DNA of 64,000 nt. Source: SMBSF63 sp034003545 (GTDB lineage: Bacteria > Chloroflexota > Anaerolineae > Anaerolineales > Anaerolineaceae). Numbering within the stretch: position 1 is the stretch's first letter; each line of letters opens with the position of its first letter. This document shows positions 25,815-34,755 of this stretch, in pieces. The stretch is from positions 62,001 to 126,000 of the forward strand of contig CAYURM010000005.1 of assembly GCA_964447155.1 (NCBI GenBank). Direction: 5' to 3'. The translations under genes and the position numbers were made by a program. Below the pieces are notes generated by a model, which searched no databases, was not told the DNA's origin, and saw only the letters and a list, made by a program, of their open reading frames with translations.

Positions 25815-27629
25815 ATGGCAGAGCTAAACGAAACCTTCCTGGAGAAAATGAGCGTGGTCTTTGTCGGCCATGTGGATCATGGCAAAAGCACGGTGATCGG
25901 CCGCCTGCTGGCGGACACGGGTTCCCTGCCGGACGGCAAGCTGGAACAGGTGCGCCTGGAATGCAAGCGCAACGCCAGCCCGTTTGAATATGCATATTTG
26001 ATTGACGCGCTCAAGGACGAGCGTGCCCAGAGCATCACCATTGATGCTGCCCGCGTGTTCTTCAAGTCCGGGCAGCGTAATTACATCATCATCGACGCCC
26101 CCGGGCATATTGAATTCATCCGTAACATGGTCACCGGCGCCTCGCGCGCCGAGGCGGCCATTCTGGTGATCGATGCCCACGAAGGGGTGATGGAAAACTC
26201 TCGGCGGCATGGCTATTTGCTGTGGATGCTGGGCATCAAGCAAATCGTGGTATTGGTCAATAAAATGGACCTGGTGGATTATCGCCAGGATGTGTATGAA
26301 ACCGTGACCAAAGAATATAACGCATTTCTGTCCGAAATCGGGATGCGCCCGTTGGGGTATATTCCGGTCAGCGGCAGGGAAGGCGATAATATTGCCGGGA
26401 AAAGTGCGCACATGCCCTGGTATCAGGGCGATACCGTATTGACGGCGCTCGATCGTTTTCAAAAAGCGCCTTCTTTGGAACACAAGCCTTTCCGCATGCC
26501 GGTGCAGGATGTGTACAAGTTCACCTCTTTTGGCGATGACCGCCGCATCGTGGCGGGGACGATCCTCAGCGGGCAGGTACGGATCGGGGATGAGGTGGTT
26601 TTCTACCCGTCCACCAAACGCAGCAAGGTGAAAACGATCGAAGGTTTTTCTGCTCCGCCAAAAGGATCCGTCATCAGCGGGGAAGCAGCGGGGTTCACGC
26701 TCAACGAGCAGGTTTACATCCAGCGCGGTGAAGTGGCGGCCATGGCACACGAAGCGCCGCCGCAGGTATCCTCGCGGCTGCGGGTATCCTTGTTCTGGCT
26801 GGGCAAAAAGCCTATGCTGCCCAAGAAGCAGTACGTTCTCAAGCTGGGGATGGTGCGGGTCAAGGTGCAGATCGAGGAAATTTTGCGGGTGATCGATGCC
26901 TCGGATATGGCCGTCAGTGCGCACAAGGACAGGATCGAACTGCATGACGTGGCCGAGTGCATCCTCAGCCTGCATACGGCGATTGCCTTTGATCTTTCCG
27001 AGACGATGACCGATACCGGCCGTTTTGTGATCGTGGATGATTACGAGATCTGCGGCGGCGGGATTGTGCTTGAGTCTTTGCCGGACGAGCAGGAATGGGC
27101 GCGCGAGGGAAGGATGCTGCGCGATGCCAAATGGATCCGTTCGGATGTGACCCTGCAGCAGCGCGCCGAGCGCTATAACCAGCGCCCCACGCTGGTGATC
27201 ATCACTGGCAGTCAGGGGACTGGCCGAAAGGATATTGCCCGCGCCCTCGAGCAGCGCCTCTTTGCAGAAGGAAAGTACGTCTATTATCTGGGGATGGGCA
27301 GCGTGGTATACGGTGTCAACCTGGATATCAAGCAGCGGGGGAATGGCGAGCATCGGCAGGAACATGTCCGCCGCCTGGCCGAGCTGGCAAATATCATGCT
27401 CGATACCGGGCTGATCGCCATCGTTACGGCGGTGGAGTTGACCCGCCCGGAATTGAACCTGCTTAAGACGATCATTGAACCGTCGCGGATTGAGACCGTG
27501 TGGGTGGGTGACCAGCGCAGCACGAATGTGCCGGTGGACTTGCACCTGCCTGGAAACGAAAATGTAGAAGGCGCTGTGGTTTTGCTCAAGCAGCTTTTGC
27601 AGGAGCATGGGGTCATCTTCCGTCCGTAA
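25815..27629 (+). CDS. cysN: Sulfate adenylyltransferase large subunit with degenerate APS-kinase-like C-terminus
   Basis: Residues 1-420 form an EF-Tu-like GTPase: GHVDHGKSTVIGRLL near 17-31, DAPGHIEFIRNM and VNKMDLVDY. It powers CysD. From about residue 440 there is a second domain laid out like an APS kinase, as in CysNC/NodQ fusions, but its P-loop reads GSQGTGRKD where the family has GLSGSGKST. The usual lysine is displaced by arginine and the following Ser is lost, so kinase activity is doubtful. A separate intact CysC is encoded at 18411. The protein has 604 residues. Confidence 0.92.
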   Translation: MAELNETFLEKMSVVFVGHVDHGKSTVIGRLLADTGSLPDGKLEQVRLECKRNASPFEYAYLIDALKDERAQSITIDAARVFFKSGQRNYIIIDAPGHIEFIRNMVTGASRAEAAILVIDAHEGVMENSRRHGYLLWMLGIKQIVVLVNKMDLVDYRQDVYETVTKEYNAFLSEIGMRPLGYIPVSGREGDNIAGKSAHMPWYQGDTVLTALDRFQKAPSLEHKPFRMPVQDVYKFTSFGDDRRIVAGTILSGQVRIGDEVVFYPSTKRSKVKTIEGFSAPPKGSVISGEAAGFTLNEQVYIQRGEVAAMAHEAPPQVSSRLRVSLFWLGKKPMLPKKQYVLKLGMVRVKVQIEEILRVIDASDMAVSAHKDRIELHDVAECILSLHTAIAFDLSETMTDTGRFVIVDDYEICGGGIVLESLPDEQEWAREGRMLRDAKWIRSDVTLQQRAERYNQRPTLVIITGSQGTGRKDIARALEQRLFAEGKYVYYLGMGSVVYGVNLDIKQRGNGEHRQEHVRRLAELANIMLDTGLIAIVTAVELTRPELNLLKTIIEPSRIETVWVGDQRSTNVPVDLHLPGNENVEGAVVLLKQLLQEHGVIFRP

Positions 27630-27674
27630 ATTTCCTGGGGCGACGCTCCGGCCAAAAATTTTAGCAGGTATTTT

Positions 27675-27713
27675 CTTTGTGGCATTGTGCGTTTTTTCGC
27701 CAATGCCACAAAG
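27675..27713 (+). terminator. Strong hairpin downstream of cysN
   Basis: CTTTGTGGCATTG (27675-27687) is the exact reverse complement of CAATGCCACAAAG (27701-27713). The loop contains GCG-TTTTTT-CGC, which can lengthen the stem. It lies 46 nt past the cysN stop. There is no T-run after the stem, so it may stabilise the 3' end or be a repeat and not a classical terminator. Confidence 0.55.
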
Positions 27714-27806
27714 GCGTTTCCGTCAAGAATGGATTGCAGTTTGCCATAAAGTCCGTAAAAATCGTGTGAATGACGGTAATTTAGTGATTCCTTACAAGAT
27801 TGTAAA

Positions 27807-27834
27807 TTGATTATTCCCTGCGTTAAGCTACAAT
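27807..27834 (+). promoter_or_regulatory. Promoter of the giant secreted protein gene
   Basis: TTGATT (27807-27812), a 16-nt spacer and TACAAT (27829-27834) form a sigma-70-like promoter. The predicted transcript start near 27840 coincides with the 5' arm of the next hairpin. Confidence 0.55.
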
Positions 27835-27839
27835 GAAAT

Positions 27840-27866
27840 CGCACAAGAAGGTTTCTGTGCGTTTTT
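27840..27866 (+). promoter_or_regulatory. 5'-leader hairpin with T-run
   Basis: CGCACA (27840-27845) pairs with TGTGCG (27856-27861), followed by TTTTT. It would sit at the very 5' end of the mRNA and could protect it or act as an early attenuator. Confidence 0.4.
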
Positions 27867-27948
27867 GCGTCTTTATCTCAAAGTGAGTATTTTAAAAATT
27901 GAAATCAATTAAGTTTTATTCTAAAATTTTTTTTGGAGAAGGTGTGGT

Positions 27949-30900
27949 ATGAAAAGAAATTGGATGCATACATTGTTGTTGACGGTCTTTTTGGTCACGA
28001 TGGTTACCCCGGTTCCCGTTCAGGCCAAGGTCATCACCAGCCAGGCAGATGAAATGCCCGTGCTGGAAGCAGCCGGCGGCGAATTGGGCCCGGTGGCTGT
28101 CGGAACGCCCGTGCCGGTCATGGCAGTGGGGGACGCAGTGGACAGGGCTCCGGCGTCCATGCAACTGGCTGCCCCTGTCGCCCTGAACAGCGGCGTGGCT
28201 GCACCAGCCAAGGCGGATGCAGGCTGGGTGGATGACAACAGCGCCGAGATCACCTGGACAGGAAGCTGGGCCACCCAAAATTCGGTTAGTGCACTTGGGG
28301 GAACTTATCGTGCTTCGACCACGCTCAACAGCAGCGCCAGCCTGGAATTTACCGGTACGCAGGTCAGCCTGATCTTTGCCAAGGCACCTGGCCGCGGCAG
28401 CCTGGAAATCCGCATTGATGGTAATCTGGTTACCACCCTTGCCATGGCGAATCCCAGCGAGCAGTGGCAGGTACGCTGGGACAGCCCCATTCAGGCTGAT
28501 GCTGGACCGCACACCATTCTCCTGACCCACACCGTTACCGGTCAGGTCGTGATCGATGCTTTTGAAATCACCAATCCTGACCCCGACGCTCCCCTGGGGC
28601 AAGGACATTATGAAGATTATGACAGTCATTTCCAATACAGTGGCAACTGGACTGCATGGAGCGGCACCGGCCCTTCGGCTGGGGGTAACCACTATTCCAG
28701 CACAATCGGCGACTCTGTTTCTGTTTCTTTTAGCGGCACGCAGGTCACTTTGTTGTATACCGGTCTTACCAACCGCGGTATTGCTGATATTTATATTGAT
28801 GATACGAAAGTTGCTTCATTGAACCAGTACAGCGCATCTGTGGCTTTCCAGAAACGCTGGCAAAGCCAGATCCTTGATAACCCCGGCCCGCACACGTTGA
28901 GGATTGTTCACGCATCTGGCGGGCAGGGAGGGATTTACATTGATATTGATGCTATTGAGATTGAAGATATTCAACTGCCCGACCCGGTAGGCCCGGGAAC
29001 GTATGAAAACAACGACCCGAACATGGTTTATATCGGCAACTGGACAACGTATAATTCCGCCAATGTTTCTGGCGGGAACGGTCATTATTCCAACACAATT
29101 GGCAATTATGCCCTGCTGCGATTCACTGGCACCCAGGTGAAATTGAAATATGCAGCGAATGTCAATAATGGGAAGGCAGAGATTCGTATGGATGGCGCGT
29201 TGGTGCATACGCTAAACCAGTATGCTGCCGCCCCCGCCTATCAACGGGAGTGGACCAGTCCATTGATGGCGGATGAAGGGCCGCATACTATTACCATCAC
29301 CCATACTACGGGCACGATCATTGATGTGGATGCCTTGCTTGTTTCTAACCCCACAACGCCTGGCGAAGGGACCTATGAAGATACCAGCCCATTGATTGCA
29401 TATTCTGGCAGCTGGAATCCGTATGCCCATGCCAGCGCATCTGGCGGCAGTTCCCGTTATTCTAACCAGGTTGGCAGCACGGCACAATTTAATTTTGAAG
29501 GCAATCAGGTCAGCGTGGTGTACACTGGACTCACCAATCGCGGCTTGATGAATGTATATATTGATGGGGCATTGATTGCTACTATTAATCAAAAAACAAG
29601 CGCGCTGGCCTGGAAGCAGCAATGGGACAGCCCGCTGTTGAGCGATACTGGCCCGCATACCTTGCAGCTGGTACATTCTTCTGGGGCAATTGCAGATATT
29701 GATGCAATTATTGTCACCAATGCTGAACCGACCCCCACGCCAACGGGTTCGATTACCACCCTTACGGAAGGGACTTATGACGATACGGAACCGCGCATCA
29801 GCTACTCCGGTAAATGGACGATTTATAATTATCCGGGAACATACAATGGCGGTTCCCGTTATTCTGAAGGCATTGGCGATACGGCCACTTTCGAATTCTT
29901 CGGCACCCAGCTCAGCCTGCTTTATCTGGGTCTGACCAATCGCGGCAATGTTACGGTCAAGATCGATTCCCAGATTGTGGGCACAGTGAACCAGTACACG
30001 GCGGGGGTTACCACGCAGAATCGCTGGGACAGTCCGGTGCTGGACAATCCTGGCCCGCATACGGTTGTTTTGACTCACGCAACCGGCTACATTATGGATC
30101 TGGATGCTGTCATCATCACGGGCGGTGGTGAAATGCCTACCCCCACAGATACAGCGACGGCCACGGTAAGTGTTACCTTCACCCCGACCGCAACGCCAGA
30201 ATTTGACCCACCAGATGGCAAGGAAGTGTATCGTTCCTCCTATGCACCTGCTGCGGCAGGCGATAATCCGGAGTCGGAATCTGCTGATCTGGATTCCTAT
30301 GGCGACTCGATCACCGGGAATGGGCAGTATACGGTCTTCGCTTCAGGGGCTTCCAATCTGATTTACGGCGCCCATCCTTGTGAAACCACCGGCTTCAGTG
30401 ATATTTACATGCACAATCGTCAGACCGGCACCAATACCTGTCTGTCCACCATGTTTGGCGCAGCCGTAGACGGCGAATCGGTTGATCCGTTCATTTCGGA
30501 TACCGGGCAGTTTGTGGTCTTCGCGTCACGGGCAACGGACTTTACTTCGGGAAGTGCCCCGGTTAACGTACAGCAGATTTATTTGATCAACCGTGCGGGG
30601 AATGAGATCATCCCTGTGTCCCGCAGCAGCAGTAATGACTACGCAGACGCAGACAGCTATGACCCGTACGTCACACCGGACGGCCAGTATGTGATTTTCT
30701 ATTCTGACGCGGCCAACCTGGTGCCAGGGGATACCAATGGCGTAACCGACGTCTTTATTCGGGATATGGGCGACCGCGGGCCGGATGGTTCTTACTCCGG
30801 TTCAGGCCAGGCCACATACCGCGTTTCCGTTGCCAATGATGGCGGCGAATTGAGCGCGGGTTCACAAGGCTCGGTTGGCTCCTTCGTGTCTGATGACGGT

Positions 30901-33900
30901 CACTATGCGGTCTTTACCAGTGACTCGCCTGATATTACCGGCGATGGCACGGGGACAACCCGGCAGGTATTCGTGAGAGACCTGGATGCTGGCACCACCA
31001 GCCTGGTTTCAAAGAATGGCAGCGGTGAACCCGGCAATGATGATTCCTGGGCGTATAACCTGACGGCAGAAGGTAAATTCGTGATGTTCTATTCCAAAGC
31101 CAGCGATCTGGTGGCGGGCGGCAATACCACAGAAGACGCGTATGTGTATGATTTGCAGACGGGGGTAATGACGCTGGTATCCTTGCCTGCTGCACAGGCG
31201 ATTAATCCCTTCCCGGCAGTTGATGGCGGAAAAATCGTCTTCGAGACGGCCAAGGGGCTGGTGCCTGAAGATACGAATGGGCGCAAGGATGTGTATTTGC
31301 GCAAGTCTGACGGCACGACGATGCTGGTTTCCTTGCCGCTTGGTGCGACAAATACTGGTGTGTATGCTTCTTTTGCTCCTGCGATCAGCACGGACGGGCG
31401 CTTTGTGGCTTTCACCTCAATGGTCAATGCCCTGGATCCGGTGGACAATCCGCCATCAGGCGGCGAGCCGAATATTGATAATCTCTATATCCGCCAGATT
31501 GACGGCCGCTGGGAAGGCCCCACCGCCGGTATTTATGACGACGATGATTCCCGGATTAACTATAACGGCAGTTGGCCGATACAAGCCAGCGCCAATGCCT
31601 ATGGCGGTGAATTCCATTATTCCAATGCAATCGGGAATTCGGCCAGCTTTACTTTCAAGGGCCGCCAGATCAGTATCATTTATGCGGGCTTCACCAACCG
31701 CGGCTCGGCCGAGATCAAGATTAACGGTCAGGTGGTGGACACGCTGAACCAGTATACGCCCACCTTGCAGTGGCAGCGGCATTGGAACAGCCCCATCCTG
31801 GCGAATAACGGCCCGCACACACTGGTGATCACTCAAAAGACGGCCGGCGTGGTTTCCCTGGATGCCCTTGAAGTTTCCGACACGATTGTGGTCGGCCCCG
31901 GCATTTATGATGACGCCGGTGGACAAATTCAATTCCAGGGCAGTTGGACAGACTGGCCGGCAACCGGCCCGTATAATGGCTCCATGCGATTCACCAATGC
32001 CAATGATGCTGCCGCTTCCCTTACCTTTTATGGTATGCAGGTCAGCCTGGTTTACACCAAATATACAACCCGTGGGGATATCCTGATCCAGATTGACGAT
32101 GGAACCCCGGTTACCCTGAACCAGCACAGCGACAGGCTGGAATGGCAGCATCGCTGGGACAGCCCGGATTTGGACGAAGGGATTCATACGATTAAGTTGA
32201 GCCACCCTGGCGGCACGCATTATATTGATGTGGATGCGATCATCGTCACCTTCCCGGCTTACGAGTTGGATCCGCCTTCGCCGATCACTGACCTGGCTGC
32301 CGCGACTGGTACCGATATGGGTTCGGTGGACCTGACGTGGACCGCCACTGGCGATGATTTCCAGAATGGTACCGCCAGCCAGTACATTGTGCGCTACTCT
32401 ACCAGCGAAATTACCTCGGAAGAAATTTGGGCCGGGGCAGCTGACGTGGAAGGCGAACCGGTACCGCAAATTGCCGGCAGCGCGGAATCGATGACCGTTA
32501 CCGGTCTGCCCCCGGGACAGTTCTATTACTTTGCGATCCGGGCGCGGGATGACGGGGCCAACCTTTCCGGGCTTGGCAACAGTGCCGGCGCTACGACGCA
32601 ATCCAGTTCCAATGTTGGCGCGGGTACCTATGATGACAATAACGCCAACATTATCTACAGCGGCACCTGGAGCCTGTACAACAGCAGTGGACCGTATAAT
32701 GATAGCCTGCATTTGTGCAACACACCCGGTTCAACCGCCAGCTTTACCTTTACCGGTACGCAGATCAGCCTGATCTACACACAGTACACCAGCCGTGGAA
32801 ATCTCGAAATTTCGATTGACGGCGGCGACCCGGTTACGCTGAATCTATACGGCAGCCTGGTCTGGCAGAAACGCTGGGACAGCCCGCTGCTGCAACCGGG
32901 AACGCACACGATTGTTCTCCGCCATCCGGGGCACACAAAGTACATTGACGTTGATGCCTTCATCGTTTCCAATCCTGAAACCATTCCACCGGTGGATGTC
33001 GGCGACCTGCTGGCTTACACCGGCCCGGACAAGGGTTCGATTGACCTGGCGTGGACGGCTCCTGGTGATGATGGCATTGAGGGCACGGCGAGCGAATATA
33101 TTTTCCGCTATGCTGAATCCGCGATCAATACGCTGGCTGATTGGGAGGCTGCCAAAGACCTGACCGGTGAACCGGTTCCTTCGGTCAGCGGCACCGCTGA
33201 AGAATGGCGCGTGACCGGCCTTGATCCCACGAAGATCTATCATTTTGCAATGCGCACCAAAGACGATGCCGATAATATCTCCGGCCTTTCAAACTCTGCG
33301 GATGCGCAGCCAAACCTGCCCCCGGCAGTTGGCGTGGGAACGTATGATAACGCCAGTGACGATATTCTCTATACCGGCACCTGGACGCACTATAACGTTG
33401 GCGGCCCCTATAATAAAACGCTGCAGTACACCAATGTAGCAGACAATAAAGCCGTGATGCAGTTTACCGGTACGATGGTCAGCCTGCTTTACACCAAATA
33501 CACCAGCCGGGGGAACTATGAGATCATCATTGACGGCGGTGCGCCGATCACACTGAACGCTTACGGCACCGCCCTGCAATGGCAGCAGCGCTGGGATAGC
33601 GAACTGCTCCCGGAGGGCACACACACGCTTGTGATCCGCAATCCTGGCGGCGGCAAGTACATTGATGTGGATGCCATTATCGTCTCCGAACCTGAGGCGA
33701 TTCCTCCGGCTGCCATCACTGATTTGAGCAGCACGAGCGGTGCGGCTGTTGGTTCGGTCAGTTTGAGCTGGACAGCTCCCGGTGATGATGACATGACCGG
33801 CACAGCCAGCAGTTACATTGTGCGTTATGCCAGCAGCCCGATTGACTCACAGGGCGCATGGGATGCGGCAACAGATGTCAGCGGCGAACCTGCCCCGGTG

Positions 33901-34416
33901 GCAGCCGGCGGTGTGCAGTCGATGGTGGTCAGCGGGCTGGTGCCCGGCAATACGTACTACTTCGCTATTCGTACGTTGGATGATGTGCCCAATACATCGG
34001 GTCTGTCCAACAGCCCCTTGGCGGCGGCCAAAGCGCCCGATCCTGTCGGCGCAGGCACGTATGACGATGCGGGCGGTTCGATTGCCTACGTGGGCACCTG
34101 GCAGACGCAGGCCGCCAGCGGTGCGTATAACTCAACCATGCATTACACCAATGCCACCAATGCCGCGGCCTATTTCAGCTTCACCGGCACGCAGTTCACC
34201 CTGGTGTTCACCAAGATCTCCAGTCGCGGGAATATTGAGATCATCATTGACGGCGGCGAGCCGATTTTGGTCAACCAGTACAATGCCAGCCTGCTCTGGC
34301 AGCAGCAATGGGTCAGCCCGGAATTGTCCGATGGCACCCATACGATCGCCTTCCGCCATCCTGGCGGCACAAAATACATCAGTATGGACGCGATCATCGT
34401 GGCTGCCGCTCCATAA
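27949..34416 (+). CDS. Giant secreted multi-repeat protein (2155 residues) with propeller and FN3 domains
   Basis: A signal peptide ends near VPVQA at residues 22-26. I count ten copies of an unnamed beta-rich unit of about 120 residues, each running from GTYDD...YSGxW through FTGTQVSLIY, RGxxEIxIDG and RWDSPxL to DAIIV. Copies 1-5 start near residues 92, 216, 349, 472 and 605. A Thr/Pro linker (730-755) and a TolB/WD40-like propeller (about 757-1180) follow. Copies 6-10 start near 1192, 1316, 1556, 1795 and 2034, and fibronectin III domains lie near 1440, 1675 and 1918. It is probably a surface-bound or secreted adhesin or glycan binder. No cell-wall anchor is visible. A ligand cannot be named. 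Confidence 0.85.
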   Translation: MKRNWMHTLLLTVFLVTMVTPVPVQAKVITSQADEMPVLEAAGGELGPVAVGTPVPVMAVGDAVDRAPASMQLAAPVALNSGVAAPAKADAGWVDDNSAEITWTGSWATQNSVSALGGTYRASTTLNSSASLEFTGTQVSLIFAKAPGRGSLEIRIDGNLVTTLAMANPSEQWQVRWDSPIQADAGPHTILLTHTVTGQVVIDAFEITNPDPDAPLGQGHYEDYDSHFQYSGNWTAWSGTGPSAGGNHYSSTIGDSVSVSFSGTQVTLLYTGLTNRGIADIYIDDTKVASLNQYSASVAFQKRWQSQILDNPGPHTLRIVHASGGQGGIYIDIDAIEIEDIQLPDPVGPGTYENNDPNMVYIGNWTTYNSANVSGGNGHYSNTIGNYALLRFTGTQVKLKYAANVNNGKAEIRMDGALVHTLNQYAAAPAYQREWTSPLMADEGPHTITITHTTGTIIDVDALLVSNPTTPGEGTYEDTSPLIAYSGSWNPYAHASASGGSSRYSNQVGSTAQFNFEGNQVSVVYTGLTNRGLMNVYIDGALIATINQKTSALAWKQQWDSPLLSDTGPHTLQLVHSSGAIADIDAIIVTNAEPTPTPTGSITTLTEGTYDDTEPRISYSGKWTIYNYPGTYNGGSRYSEGIGDTATFEFFGTQLSLLYLGLTNRGNVTVKIDSQIVGTVNQYTAGVTTQNRWDSPVLDNPGPHTVVLTHATGYIMDLDAVIITGGGEMPTPTDTATATVSVTFTPTATPEFDPPDGKEVYRSSYAPAAAGDNPESESADLDSYGDSITGNGQYTVFASGASNLIYGAHPCETTGFSDIYMHNRQTGTNTCLSTMFGAAVDGESVDPFISDTGQFVVFASRATDFTSGSAPVNVQQIYLINRAGNEIIPVSRSSSNDYADADSYDPYVTPDGQYVIFYSDAANLVPGDTNGVTDVFIRDMGDRGPDGSYSGSGQATYRVSVANDGGELSAGSQGSVGSFVSDDGHYAVFTSDSPDITGDGTGTTRQVFVRDLDAGTTSLVSKNGSGEPGNDDSWAYNLTAEGKFVMFYSKASDLVAGGNTTEDAYVYDLQTGVMTLVSLPAAQAINPFPAVDGGKIVFETAKGLVPEDTNGRKDVYLRKSDGTTMLVSLPLGATNTGVYASFAPAISTDGRFVAFTSMVNALDPVDNPPSGGEPNIDNLYIRQIDGRWEGPTAGIYDDDDSRINYNGSWPIQASANAYGGEFHYSNAIGNSASFTFKGRQISIIYAGFTNRGSAEIKINGQVVDTLNQYTPTLQWQRHWNSPILANNGPHTLVITQKTAGVVSLDALEVSDTIVVGPGIYDDAGGQIQFQGSWTDWPATGPYNGSMRFTNANDAAASLTFYGMQVSLVYTKYTTRGDILIQIDDGTPVTLNQHSDRLEWQHRWDSPDLDEGIHTIKLSHPGGTHYIDVDAIIVTFPAYELDPPSPITDLAAATGTDMGSVDLTWTATGDDFQNGTASQYIVRYSTSEITSEEIWAGAADVEGEPVPQIAGSAESMTVTGLPPGQFYYFAIRARDDGANLSGLGNSAGATTQSSSNVGAGTYDDNNANIIYSGTWSLYNSSGPYNDSLHLCNTPGSTASFTFTGTQISLIYTQYTSRGNLEISIDGGDPVTLNLYGSLVWQKRWDSPLLQPGTHTIVLRHPGHTKYIDVDAFIVSNPETIPPVDVGDLLAYTGPDKGSIDLAWTAPGDDGIEGTASEYIFRYAESAINTLADWEAAKDLTGEPVPSVSGTAEEWRVTGLDPTKIYHFAMRTKDDADNISGLSNSADAQPNLPPAVGVGTYDNASDDILYTGTWTHYNVGGPYNKTLQYTNVADNKAVMQFTGTMVSLLYTKYTSRGNYEIIIDGGAPITLNAYGTALQWQQRWDSELLPEGTHTLVIRNPGGGKYIDVDAIIVSEPEAIPPAAITDLSSTSGAAVGSVSLSWTAPGDDDMTGTASSYIVRYASSPIDSQGAWDAATDVSGEPAPVAAGGVQSMVVSGLVPGNTYYFAIRTLDDVPNTSGLSNSPLAAAKAPDPVGAGTYDDAGGSIAYVGTWQTQAASGAYNSTMHYTNATNAAAYFSFTGTQFTLVFTKISSRGNIEIIIDGGEPILVNQYNASLLWQQQWVSPELSDGTHTIAFRHPGGTKYISMDAIIVAAAP

Positions 34417-34446
34417 GCAGGACGACGAGGCGAATAGTTTTCACGG

Positions 34447-34474
34447 GGCCGTCCCAAAAGGACGGCCTCTTTTT
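34447..34474 (+). terminator. Terminator of the giant protein gene
   Basis: GGCCGTCC (34447-34454) and GGACGGCC (34460-34467) form an 8-bp perfect stem followed by TCTTTTT. It lies 31 nt after the stop codon. Confidence 0.9.
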
Positions 34475-34528
34475 CATTAAGAACGAGAATTTTTTATCCA
34501 GGGTAAAAAAGAGGTTTGGAGGAAAAGA

Positions 34529-34557
34529 TAAAAAACCGCGGTTATTGCACCGCGGCT
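34529..34557 (-). terminator. Terminator of the membrane sulfatase-like gene
   Basis: On the minus strand CCGCGGT and ACCGCGG form a stem followed by TTTTTTATC. It lies about 200 nt past the stop at 34756, and nothing else on that strand lies between, so it probably ends that transcript. The 34417-34755 stretch holds only this and the convergent terminator at 34447-34474. Confidence 0.75.
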
Positions 34558-34755
34558 TTGGCTATATTACGTGCTACCCCATTCTGTGCTGACTTTTTCT
34601 TTGCCTTTTAGCAGAAATCCTTGAAAGTCCCAATCCTGTTTCAGTCTGCCAACACAACCCAACCTCAATTGGACGCTTCGATCTGAAGTGAGGCCAGGTG
34701 GAGTTGTCGATGCTGCCAGCGTTTGCGGGCAACTTTCCGTGGGACAGGCTCCGCA

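Larger units (their letters stand above)
27630..27948. other. Spacer between cysN and the giant secreted protein
   Basis: There is no gene in these 319 bp. The spacer holds a strong hairpin, a recognisable promoter, a 5'-leader hairpin with a T-run and a TTTTTTTTGGAGAAGG ribosome-binding region before the ATG at 27949. Confidence 0.7.

Noticed and set aside
25824..27608. 594-codon open frame on the minus strand opposite cysN
   Set aside because: It is fully antisense to a clear cysN gene, has low-complexity His/Arg/Gln-rich composition typical of shadow frames in GC-rich DNA, and shows no family motif.
31456..32712. 418-codon minus-strand frame inside the giant protein gene
   Set aside because: It mirrors the repeat units of the sense protein and arises from their codon bias.
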